Source: Fistulifera solaris (lineage: Eukaryota; Bacillariophyta; Bacillariophyceae; Naviculales; Stauroneidaceae). Taken from it: DNA of 64,000 bases. Of this stretch, positions 43,706-53,826 are shown piece by piece. The notes beneath the pieces were generated by a model, which was not told the DNA's origin, searched no databases, and worked only from the letters and a program-made list of their open reading frames with translations. The stretch spans positions 434,001 through 498,000 of the forward strand of contig AP026169.1 in NCBI GenBank assembly GCA_030295235.1, read 5' to 3'. Numbering within the stretch: position 1 is the stretch's first letter; each line of letters opens with the position of its first letter. The position numbers and the translations under genes are program-made.

Positions 43706-46700
43706 TCAATTTAGTATAGTTGTTCGAAGGCCTCGTATCGTCTTGCCCGGGGTTGCATTATTTGCGGAGCCGCCGTAAGATCCACCACTTGTTACCTCTT
43801 GATGATTCGAGGTTTGTTTTACTGCAAAAGCTTGAGTAGTAGTCTTCTGCAAGCGCTCAAAGACGTTGAGTTGGGTGTAATCTTCATAGACGGAGTGGCT
43901 GTGATGCTGCGCGCTTTCGTGTCGACTGGCTTCAGCTCCATCATCTCCCTCTAGAAGATGGTCCAATAGTCTCGTAGCCGCTTCATCTGCAGTTTCTTGT
44001 CTCTTTTCCTGCTCGAAAAATATTTTTCTCTTTGTGTACCGGTGTACTGGGATGGACTAACGAGCCGCTCGAAGACCGATTGGTGCTTCTCTACATCCTC
44101 GTCTGGGTCTCTATGATCTGCCTCTTTATCAACTCTGTCATGTCCGGGAATAACGATCCTTTCCAGGCGATCAGCGATTTCGCGCGACATGGCTTTGCGA
44201 CCTGCTTTATCAGTTGAGGGGGGCATTGTAGAAGATATGATAACACCAAAATCCGTTCCACGTCCTTCCGGAGAATTGCGAGAAACGTCTTCAGAGTAAG
44301 GCGGAGGAGTAATGTAAAGTGTCGGGCGGGCGACTTGCTCATTTGGTGATATAGATCTCTCCAAGGAAGGAGGAGGTTTACCTTCGGCAATGTATGCTAG
44401 GTCGGCCATTATATCAGATGCCCATTCAGGGAGGTCGCTGTCGTCATCGGTATTGTGGCTTGAAAATGGCAAGATATCTGTATTTTTAATTGACGATTCA
44501 AAACTCCGACGGCTTTCTAAGAGAGCTGGTCGGCACATCATAGCTTCCAGTTCCGCAAGCGACGTTAAAAAGTTATTTTCTGGGTTCTCTTTCAAGTCAT
44601 CTCTCAATCTTTTCATTTCCATCTGAATTTGACGTAGGTGCAGCTGAAGCTCATCGTATTCGTGGGATTTCGTTTCGAGCGAATGCTCGAGGTTGTTAAT
44701 TTTCTCTTTATGAGAATCTATCGCGGACTCGCGACTCTTGAGGTCTATGATCTGCTGCTCGAGCGAAGCTATCCTCTCATTTGCGAGCACCAACAAAGTA
44801 TCGCCACGTGGCGCATTCGCTCCATTATCTTCTCGTACAATGTCCATAAGAGAAAGAATGTGCTCCTGTTTTTTCAATGAAGCAGCAGTAGCTTCTTCGT
44901 CTTGTTCCCGAATATAATTTTTGAATGCTGTTTCTCGCACCGACACTTCTTTTTCGGCAGCAACGAGCCTTTCGTCTAAAGACGAGGCAGCTCGGGCAAG
45001 AGCGGAAACTCGTCGTCTTTCTTTTACAATCATTCCGAAGAGTACCTTAGATATAATCTGCATTGCTTCCCTTGGATTCAACTCTGTCGATGAAAAGATC
45101 GTTTAGTCGATTGTCCGTGAAAATAATCCGACAATGTCTTTAAACTATACCTGTGAAAAAGTTTGTGAACTTCTCCTCGCTAAGAAAAGAATCGACGGTT
45201 TTAGTCGTATGGCCGTCACGAGACTTTGATGCTTCTACAGTGCCAAGACGACGGGCAAGCTGCCGTATGCGATCTTCCTTGAATTTGATTTGCAAGTCGA
45301 GAGATTGTGCTTCTTCAGAAGTAGCCAACGAATCCTTCATCATCACTTTTTGAGATGAAAGTTCAAAGTGCGCTTCCCATTCTTGAGCAAGTTTATCGGC
45401 TATGGCTTCTTTACGGGCGATTTCTTCAACTTTCTCGTCAAAATACTTTCGGATACCATTTATGATAATATCTTGTTCGGTGCCTGTATTGTTACTAGAC
45501 TGGGTCTCCGTTTTCCTAGATACATTGGATTTCCTGCCAACAAGCACTGGGTCTATCCCGGCTTTGGCCATTACTCCCTGCTTAACAGATAAGACCCGCA
45601 GGCGTTTTTCGGAGTCCCGATATTTGGCCCTCAGCTGACCCAGCTCCTCAAGTCGTGATTTCGAAACTAGATGTGCTTTTCGAGCTTCGTTTTCTTTGTC
45701 CGCCGTAACTTTCTGCAGACGACTGAGTTCTCTGTCCTTCTTCACGGCCTCTTTTGCAGCTGCTTGATTTCGTTTGCATGATCTCTGCGTTCTCGTGTAA
45801 TCTGCTTCTGCAAAAGAACTTTTCTGCGTTTCATCTCTTTCACGTCTTCTTGCAACCTCGTTATTTGAACCTGATTGCGAGATGATACGCTCGTCAAGCC
45901 GACCAATTGCTTGTGCTTTTTCCTCAGATTCTCTATGTTCTTGTCCTTTTCTTTAAGCAGGTCTCTCAAACTAGCAAGAGACGTCGCGTCGCTTGCGTGA
46001 GTGTTTCGTAGCTTTAGTAAGAGCTGCTCCCTCTCCGCTTCTTTTTCACTTAATGCTGATTCCATTTGTCTAACCTTCTCTTCATAAAATTCCCGCATAT
46101 TCTGTTGAAAAAGTACAATTATAGGATGAGAAATCGAGAAAGATGAAAAAGAGACGCTTCTTTGACTTACCGCATACTTTTCTTCGCTAAATTTCAATTG
46201 ATCAATAAGTTCTTCTTTGGCTGCAATTCCTCTAGAGAGATCAATCAAATTGGCCCGAATGTCATCCTCATTGCATTCATTAACTACGGCCAGGTGACCG
46301 GCTTCTAAATCGTCGTCTTGTATGCTGCCACCCTGCATGTTGGCATCTTCGTCGACTTCTTCATCTATCTCAGCAATGATTTTTTTCGATGCGGGCGAAA
46401 GGTAATCACTATCGTCAAAGTTATCGTCACGGACGGGAAGTGGATTTTGAGGCGTCTGGTCCATCGAAAACTTTTCAGATATTATATTTAATCGACGCCG
46501 TTCCGCTTCGGCTTGGTGTTGCGCTTTTTCGATGGAAAAGGGAACTTCGGGAGCCTCACGCATGTAGTTCCATTTCGCATTTGCTTCATGAAGCGATTTT
46601 CGCAGTTCTCCTATTTCTTTTCATAAGCATTGGCTTTGTCCAAAAATGTCTTTGCAAGAGGATTGTTATCGGGGTCTAGAGATACGTTCTCGTCGACGAC

Positions 46701-48191
46701 ACTTAGCTGTAATGAGTACAACTCCTTTTCAGCCTTAGCTGCGTACAACTGCTCCTCTGCCTCTTCTTGATGTTTCTGGACCCGGCGCAGTTCAGCTTTC
46801 AAGGCTTGAATTTCTTTATCACCATCTGTATTCGCTTTTCTTGGTGAATTGGACGGTCGAGAGGGTGGGATGCTGCCTCCGGGCTCATGTGCGTTGTCCA
46901 GATCTATGTCACCTTCTGCCCATGCTTGAAGCACATCTTTTGAATATTGCCCTTCTGCCAAAATATCAACACCGTCTATTGACTTTAAAAGGGCAGTCGA
47001 AAGGCTTTTGACTTGTGATTGCAATCCAGCGATAAGCTTGGTATTGGCATCCACATTTACAACAGCGTTGTTCTGAATATTCTTAGCTCGATTCGCGTAC
47101 CGAAGGCAACTTAAAGACTCTTCCAAGTTATCTTCTGAAGGAGAGACGCAAGCAATCATCAGTGTTTTATGGTTTCCTCCAAGACTTCCCTTCAATAATC
47201 GCGTGAGTTTCGAGTCTCGGTAGGGTACAAATGTCCTCCCGCGCTTCTTTGGGTCGCCCAGTGCAGAAATGACGTTTCCCAAAACCAGCAAACCTTTATT
47301 GATGTCAATGCCTTCTTTCATGCGTTGACCTTCAGCTTGGGTTCGCTTGATACGTTCTGATCCTGCTAGATCGACAAAATTGAATTTCGATTGCTTGATA
47401 ATGAGCCTCTCTTCGCCATCGGTTTCCTCAATTACCTTAGTCGACTGTTCAACTAAAACAGACAGTATAGCATGTGATCTAGAGCTGCATTCGTTCATTG
47501 CAGTCGCTCCTGTAACGCGTCTCAGCATTCCCCGCGATAGACACTTCAATGCGTCAGATGAAGAACTGACGAGCTCTTGAGTAGCTCCGACAACCTCAGG
47601 CTCGTGCGAGCCTCCTAGATCTCGTATCGTAAGCTTATCACCACCATTTCCAGGAACTAACAAGTCACGAATATCTTCGCCATATATCTCCAAGAACTGT
47701 AATCGAACACGATAATCCGACGAGCTCGAATTTTCCTCTAGTTTTTGAAAAAGTAACGAGAGTGAGCGTGGAATGATGCCGGATTGGTGCTGGTTTCCGT
47801 CTGCTGCTAACAAAGCCTGATCATCGGGCCCCATCATGGTGAACGTTTTACCGGAGCCTGTTTGCCCGTACGCTAGTATGGTCGCATTATATCCTTGTAG
47901 GCAGCTTTCCACAAGTGACATGCCACAATCGGTAAAAATGGCAGACTGCTCCGTGTGACTATCAAAAACCCGATCGAAAGTCAGTAGTGGGCCAGATTGC
48001 CCACCCACTTGAACGGATTGCTGAAAAACTTCAAGACAACGATCGGAGCCTGCCTCCAGCGCCAGCAAAGGACGCACTCTCACGGCGACTTGAACACAGC
48101 TGCTCGTGTCGATGGGGCCTTTCTCAACATCCTTTGATACCGTCTCATCTTCATCAGCTTCGACGTCACTTTCTACCGTATCCTCTATCAT
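43706..48191 (-). CDS. Kinesin-4 family motor protein (two introns, three frame breaks)
   Basis: N-terminal motor: VQVAVRVRPLL, P-loop AYGQTGSGKTFTMMG, switch I NECSSRSHAILS, switch II VDLAGSERIKRT, then LGNVISALGDPKKRG and VPYRDSKLTRLLKGSLGG, closest to kinesin-4 (KIF4/chromokinesin). A long coiled coil follows (residues about 450-1,150). Introns are 46102-46170 and 45084-45150. Missing bases at 46618-46621, 45752-45755 and 44023-44027 (plus-strand T runs) join four frames into about 1,450 residues; each join restores a coiled coil (YEKEIGELRKSLHEAN; QLQKEAVKKDRELSR; REKIFFEQEKRQETADE). The C-terminus carries two VFERL motifs (SVFERLVSPSQYTGTQ and NVFERLQKTTTQAF). The first intron is 69 bp and open, so retention would keep the frame. 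Confidence 0.92.
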
Positions 48192-49045
48192 TTTCAATTG
48201 TTATTGTGCTTTGCTAACACGAAATGCGCCGCTCACCGTGGCTAATAGCTAGTCTTCTACCTGGTAATCGAATGAATTATTATTGGATGTTGCGCTTGTT
48301 GTCATTTCGAGCCTTGCGTGAAACTGTGAAAGGCAAAAGCCTTCAGTCGCGGAATCCAGTCACGAAAGCAATGCCGTAGCTGGCAAAACCGTTGCAGTTA
48401 AATGCAAACCATCGTGGTGACTCCGAACTCCGAACGACTTTAAAAAGCCATACTCCAATGTACAGAGAATTCATACTCCTACTCAGGATGTATTTCAGCC
48501 GTTACTTGTTTCTGTTGCAGAAATCGTTGCATGCAATCAAAAGCTTACTATAGCAATTAATGTAGACGAAACATGACGACTTAAGTCAGATTGCTTCAGT
48601 CCCGTAAAATAGAGAATCGAGTGCTTCAATTTTTATGTTAAGGTTATGGGTTGCCGCTGCCCTACACTCTACACTTTTAACTATTGTACTAATTGGGGGA
48701 AGCACTCAAGCACGATAGGCCACTCACACTTGACCTTCACAGTGCAATCTCATCGGACCACGATCTTCCTCAGGATAGTACTCTTTCGTATTGATGTCGG
48801 CATACGTTTTCCAGATCCAGTCACGGGGGTGTCCTGCTAATTATTGATTGAACGGAAAGTATTTCGAAATCAGCCCCATGTAAACTGTACAAATCAAAGC
48901 TGGCTTGGCCTTATCTTCTCTCCCGCATTCCCGAACGCTTTCGAACTTTCAACAGCTGTGCAACAAACGATGTTCATTTCTCGCGAACCGATTCATTCGT
49001 TTTTCTCTTATCACAAGCTACGATTTCACTCCACAAGATCACATC
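48192..49045. other. Divergent spacer, kinesin to cyclin
   Basis: About 850 bp. Contains direct copies CAGTCGCG and CAGTCACG five bases apart near 48353, CAGTCCCG near 48597 and CAGTCACG near 48822. The cyclin frame is open from 48905, upstream of the chosen ATG. No other gene seen. Confidence 0.4.
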
Positions 49046-49918
49046 ATGGATCAAGCTTCCGACACCATTACTGTTTTACGCAAACAAGAGCAGAGCTACG
49101 CCGTCAGTGATTGGGCCTTGCTGGAGGAATTGGAACAAACGTATTCGTCGGGACGGCGTGCACCCATCGTCGATGCTTACGCTCGAGAAAAGCTAGCGTC
49201 CTGGTGCTTTCAAGTTATTGACTATTGTGAAATGAACAGAGAGACAGCGTCCATTGCTTTTTCCTACTTGGATCGATATTTGTGCAGCAGCGCTGGTAAA
49301 AAAACTCGAACGGTCAAGTCGCGATTTCGTCTCGCGTGCATGACATGTTTCTACACTGCCATCAAAGTGCACGAGCGAACTGCAATGAATCCCGCCGTCT
49401 TTACGAAGCTTAGCGAAGGCACATATAGTCAAAATGACTTCGAGCAAATGGAACGGGAGATAATCGACGCTCTCCGATGGAAAATGCACCCGCCTACACC
49501 CATGTCGTTTGTCCGATGTACATTGGATCTGCTCCCGCCGGGATATTTTATGAAAGACCAGCTTGACTTGCTACTCGAGCTAGCTCACATTCAGACAGAA
49601 GCAGCTGTGACCAAACACGAATTTGTTGCGATCAAAGCGTCGACGCTGGCCTACTGCGCCATCATGAATGCGCTCGAAAATCTAAACCTCAACGACGACT
49701 TTCTAGACAAGTGCGACAAAATCGTGTCTTCCGCACTCGCCGTAGATCATGACAAATCTCGAATATCCGACCTACAAGATGCTCTTTACGAAGCTGTGAC
49801 CTCGGGGCCCGACAATGAATCGTTTGCTCTGGCGGCGACGTCTCCACCGACCTCGCCCAAGTCGAACGCCCCAAAACTTCCCGTTCAAGTTGATTCGCCT
49901 CGCTCCGTATGCTCCTGA
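49046..49918 (+). CDS. Cyclin, probably diatom-specific group
   Basis: Intact, 290 residues from the ATG at 49046 (MDQASDTITVL); the frame is open upstream, but that region is not cyclin-like. Cyclin N-box: REKLASWCFQVIDYCEMNRETASIAFSYLDRYL, followed by RLACMTCFYTAIKVHERT and FEQMEREIIDALRWKMHPPTP, then a second cyclin fold (LAHIQTEAAVTKHEFVAI, SALAYCAIMNAL-like). The C-terminus has TSPPTSPK, a possible CDK site. The short form and the LHPPTP-type end of box 1 match the diatom-specific cyclins known to link environmental signals such as light or nutrients to division. The subgroup is not determined. Confidence 0.88.
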   Translation: MDQASDTITVLRKQEQSYAVSDWALLEELEQTYSSGRRAPIVDAYAREKLASWCFQVIDYCEMNRETASIAFSYLDRYLCSSAGKKTRTVKSRFRLACMTCFYTAIKVHERTAMNPAVFTKLSEGTYSQNDFEQMEREIIDALRWKMHPPTPMSFVRCTLDLLPPGYFMKDQLDLLLELAHIQTEAAVTKHEFVAIKASTLAYCAIMNALENLNLNDDFLDKCDKIVSSALAVDHDKSRISDLQDALYEAVTSGPDNESFALAATSPPTSPKSNAPKLPVQVDSPRSVCS

Positions 49919-50320
49919 AAGGGTTCACTGACAGTTTAGTGTTATTCGTCTAAGCTATTGTGCACTCCATCAAGTTTTGTACCTTGTACATTGAACTATG
50001 TAAGCGCATTACTTTTGTTTCTTTTACCGCTTTGTCCCAAGACACCATTAACGATGTATGAGTTTTGGTTTAGCAAGATCTCTTTCCTTCTCCGAGTATT
50101 TCAAATAGTTAACTGGTTCTTGACCATCCTGCTTCTACGGACAGTAGGTACGGTACCGGTATCCGGACTTGCCATCGGAACCCGGAACTCGTGAATAGAG
50201 TACGCGCGTCGTGTGTCGTGTGTCGGCTCATTTTTGTGTAAGCCATAAGCAATAATCGATTCATTTTACGGCGACAGAATATAGAGAATGGAACAAAGTT
50301 GAACTGAGGACGCGACCAAA
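49919..50320. other. Intergenic, nothing recognised
   Basis: About 400 bp with a GGTACGGTACCGG palindrome-rich patch near 50150. No gene or RNA seen. Confidence 0.4.
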
Positions 50321-51828
50321 ATGTTAAATCTGTTTGAAAGGAAGTTCCTTGTTGACGAACGAAACCCTGTGGGAACCATCGAGACCGGTGGCCTGAAGCT
50401 TTCCTTCTTCGCTCCGGATCCTATGTACATTCTGCAGTTGCTTTCCGTAAGTCTACAACCGTATTTATCAAGTAGAGAGATGAGTATTCACTCACATTCA
50501 TTCTTAGATTCTAGGCATCACGGCTCTTGTCGGGAATTTTCTGTCACTCATCGTGTGCCACGGGATTCTTCGGAAAAGTCAACAAACAGCATTTGTTCTT
50601 ACCTTTGGTATAGTTTTGCCGCTCATTCTCTATTATCCCTTCTTCCTCGCCGATGTGCTTGACATTCGATCGTCGCCTATTCGCATGACGGTGCTTTCGT
50701 TGCCACTAACTTGCACGCTACGAACGTTGCACGGTGAGAAAAAGTACTTTCTGCTAGTCTCATAGTTGCTGTCCGTCCAATCTTTCTTACTAGGATTTAA
50801 AATTCTCGACAGCTTTCTTTACCGAACAACAATCAACGTTATGGTCTCGATATCGGCGGGAATACGGTTTTATCTTGCACCCATTGCGCGACCCCAAAAC
50901 ACAGGCTTTCGTTACGGCCACGGTACATTCCTTTTTGCAGCACTTCGATCCTACGGCAAATGGTTTTTCCTTCTCGGGATATCGTTTTCACTGCTACTTC
51001 CCTATTCGTTTGTGCCCTGGAACACGCCGAGACCTTTGCATGAAACGTTCTTGTCGTTTCATCCGTCTCATCTGGCCAACAATTTTGTGCATGCTGGTGC
51101 GTTTTGTGGAACGGGATGGGCTTGCCGAAATCTATATTGCATTCTACTTTTCTGACCTATGATTTGCTTTGCTATTTTCTAGTCCTTACCAGTTGGATGC
51201 TAGACCTGGGTGTCAATACGGCTGTTAATGGTGTGATGCAATGTCTATCGGGTATCCAATTCGAAAATGTTGTGGATAGTCCCATGTTCGGATCGCAGTC
51301 GCCGTCCGACTTTTGGGGTCGGAGATGGAATCGTCTGATTAGTGGTGATTTGAAGGTACGATTGTATCCATGACTTGGTGGGTTGATGGTGTGCAACCTC
51401 ATGTTGGTTGTTTGGTAAAAAAAATGTTGCAGAATGGTATCTACAAACCGGTTCGTCAATACACCGGATCCAAGCACGTAGCAACTCTTGCTACTTTTGC
51501 TGTCTCCGGATTGATGCATGAGTACGTTTGGTATTACCTTTTCTACGTGAATAAACACCAGGATCCGGCGGATTGCTATCAGCCCCCATTTGGCAAACAG
51601 ATCTTGTTTTTTGGCTGGAATGGCATATTGCTATTATTCGAGTATTTCGTCGGAAAACAAAAGTGGGAACGTGTCGTCAAAGGTCTCTTTCCCGCGTGTA
51701 CGACTGTTTTGGTGGTTTTGATGGCTCTTCCCGTGGGGCACCTCTTCACTGGTGATCTGGTAGCTGGCGGCTACTTTCAACAACTTTCTGGATTACTTGC
51801 CATCGTACACATCGATTACAAATCCTAG
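50321..51828 (+). CDS. MBOAT-family O-acyltransferase, wax-synthase-like, five exons (two frame breaks)
   Basis: Exons: 50321-50446, 50508-50733, 50794-51096, 51183-51355 and 51433-51828. An extra T at 50818-50820 and a missing T near 50944 restore GFKILDSFLTEQQS, REYGFILHPLRDPKT and HFRSYGKWFFLLGISF; the sum is 408 codons. Family marks are PSDFWGRRWN and the active-site His in VSGLMHEYVWYY, placing it with plant wax synthases and related acyl-CoA:alcohol or diacylglycerol acyltransferases. Six or more membrane segments are visible. It should act in the ER on neutral lipid formation; donor and acceptor are unknown. The donor GTGCGT of intron 3 was chosen because it alone restores NNFVHAVLTSWMLDLG. 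Confidence 0.85.
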
Positions 51829-52134
51829 TACCGACTTAAGGTCCTCTTTGTGCCAATACTGTTATTATCGTGAACAGGTTACGTGAACAGTTACAACCTG
51901 ATAATCGCTATTTTATCTTGTCAAATAGCCCTAGATACCGTTACCTGGAAAGCGGATTTAAAATGCATTTATTCTTGATACCGCTACGACTTTGAACATG
52001 ATTCCGGGGTACCAACAACAGAGTGCGTTTTCTGGGGTCGAAAATGAACAAAAACATGCGACGACTTGGCCGTCCAACAGACGACCGTCATCTTACGGCG
52101 AAAGAGGCCGCCGTTTGAAAAAACGTAGGCGGCC
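51829..52134. other. Spacer
   Basis: About 300 bp between two plus-strand genes; AT-rich end and upstream region; nothing recognised. Confidence 0.4.
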
Positions 52135-53388
52135 ATGAGCGATAACAAACGACCCTTGTTATTACAACTCTCCGATTTACACATCCACAAACGACCCAGA
52201 ATTAAAATGAGTGCCGCTGCAGCTCGTCGTCGCAAGCAATTGGCCGCCAAGCAAGGCAAACAGGATGTCGTGGGCACGCAGCTCAGCAAGATTCTGGAAT
52301 CGAGCAATGAAATGGACGAAGCTACGGCTTATGAAGCGATGCAGCTAGCACAATCACAAGTCCGCAAGAAGGTTCAAGCCAACGAGGCTGCCGATGCCTG
52401 TGAGCTCTGTTACAGTACTAGCCTGGCCTTGTTGCAGAAAGGCCGCGTGTCGGTGGCGAGTCAGCTGCTGACCCTCCTCGCCGAGGTTTTGCGCGAGACA
52501 AATACCGAGGAAACAGAGGAATGGATTACCCGTTCTGTGACTCTGCACGAGGCGCACACTAAGGCGATGGAAGCTACTTCAGTGGGTATGCCGTCGCAAG
52601 AAATCACACGTCTACAGCGATTGGAGCGAGACTGGTTGTTGCGAATGCTTCAATGGAGTGCCGACCTAGGGACGGTTAAGTTCGGTAACAATCGACTTCA
52701 AGAAATCATTGGAGAGCATTGCTGGAAACTAGCGTCGATCGAAGCAAAAGACGCTGACTTTGATGAGGAAGCTGTCTCGGAGTTGCAGTGCGATGCTGTC
52801 CAGCACATGGCATTGGCTGAGAAACCCCTCCGAATTATCGAATGGCTCAAGGATCTACCCGCACCCACCGACGAGGAGATGAAAACAGGACACACTTGTC
52901 CCCCCGCACTTCGTGATGGGCTATTAACCCGAGCGTTACTCCTCTTAGGCGCGGTGGAAAATCTTCGCGATGCGAATGCGTTGCTAAGGGCTTTCCTCGC
53001 TGAAGTCGAAACTCGTGATGTCAAGGAACTAGCTACTTCCTACACCAGCAAAGAAGATGGCAAGGCTCCTTCGCATCCCATGTTCGGGTGTATGTTGATG
53101 CGAGTTTTGGAGAAGGATGCTCGCACGGGACCTCTGTTCTCGTGGTTGATGCGTTCTTTCAAGAGAGAGTTGGACCTCCTCTACAAACCCCAGGCCTTGC
53201 ACGGCTTTTGTTCCAAGATTGGAAAAATTTACTTCAATATTCAGCCCCCTCCAAATATGCTCAGCATGGTAGAGAACATGATGGGAATGATGGGAGGTGG
53301 TGGTATGGGTGGTTTGGGCGGACCCGGAGGCATCAACCCGGCCATGATGCAGGCCTTGGCTGCTCAAATGAAGCAAGGTGGTATGTAG
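52135..53388 (+). CDS. GET4: GET4/TRC35 homologue
   Basis: Intact, 417 residues from the first ATG. A second ATG at 52207 (MSAAAARRRKQLAAKQ) may be the true start, since the first 24 residues have no family match. All-helical, TPR-like repeats: ADACELCYSTSLALLQKGRVSVASQL, LQEIIGEHCWKLA, RALLLLGAVENLRDANALLR, then SFKRELDLLYKPQALHGFCSK and IGKIYFNIQPPPNML, equivalent to the conserved end of GET4 (G-x-L/I-FFGV-PP). GET4 works with GET5/BAG6 to hand tail-anchored proteins to GET3. The C-terminus is Met- and Gly-rich, with a GMMGGGGMGG run. Confidence 0.85.
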   Translation: MSDNKRPLLLQLSDLHIHKRPRIKMSAAAARRRKQLAAKQGKQDVVGTQLSKILESSNEMDEATAYEAMQLAQSQVRKKVQANEAADACELCYSTSLALLQKGRVSVASQLLTLLAEVLRETNTEETEEWITRSVTLHEAHTKAMEATSVGMPSQEITRLQRLERDWLLRMLQWSADLGTVKFGNNRLQEIIGEHCWKLASIEAKDADFDEEAVSELQCDAVQHMALAEKPLRIIEWLKDLPAPTDEEMKTGHTCPPALRDGLLTRALLLLGAVENLRDANALLRAFLAEVETRDVKELATSYTSKEDGKAPSHPMFGCMLMRVLEKDARTGPLFSWLMRSFKRELDLLYKPQALHGFCSKIGKIYFNIQPPPNMLSMVENMMGMMGGGGMGGLGGPGGINPAMMQALAAQMKQGGM

Positions 53389-53826
53389 GTTCCTTTGTGT
53401 GCGAATGGACACCAGTAGTAGTAAGCATACACGAATAGTAACTATTTCGAAATACAACAAGAGACCTCTCTTGCTCATGTCCATAGCGTCGCGCGTCGGT
53501 GGCGTCGAATCATCGTCTCCAGAACCACGTGGAGCTTTTCGAAACAGGATCTGTCCTTCAACCGATCATCGGAGACTGCAGTGACTAGTGACATCATCAC
53601 GATGACAACAGATCGGATGAAATCCATGACAACAACACGATGCTGTCATTCGTCTCAACCATCGTGATGCATAAGCTCTTTTAATCGAGAAGACAATTGA
53701 AAAGCAAGAGTTGTCCGTTGTTCGCCCGCATTCTAGGCCCCCGGAGCTTCCAGTGGACATTCTACGGCGTTTGTACTTCAAGAAATCCGCACAGATCTTG
53801 CCCTCTCATTAGCTTTCGATACAACC
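53389..53826. other. Spacer
   Basis: About 440 bp. No supported gene; upstream region of the phosphatase. Confidence 0.4.

Noticed and set aside
48905-49045. In-frame extension of the cyclin upstream of the chosen ATG
   Set aside because: No cyclin similarity, and the ATG at 49046 directly precedes a natural N-terminus.
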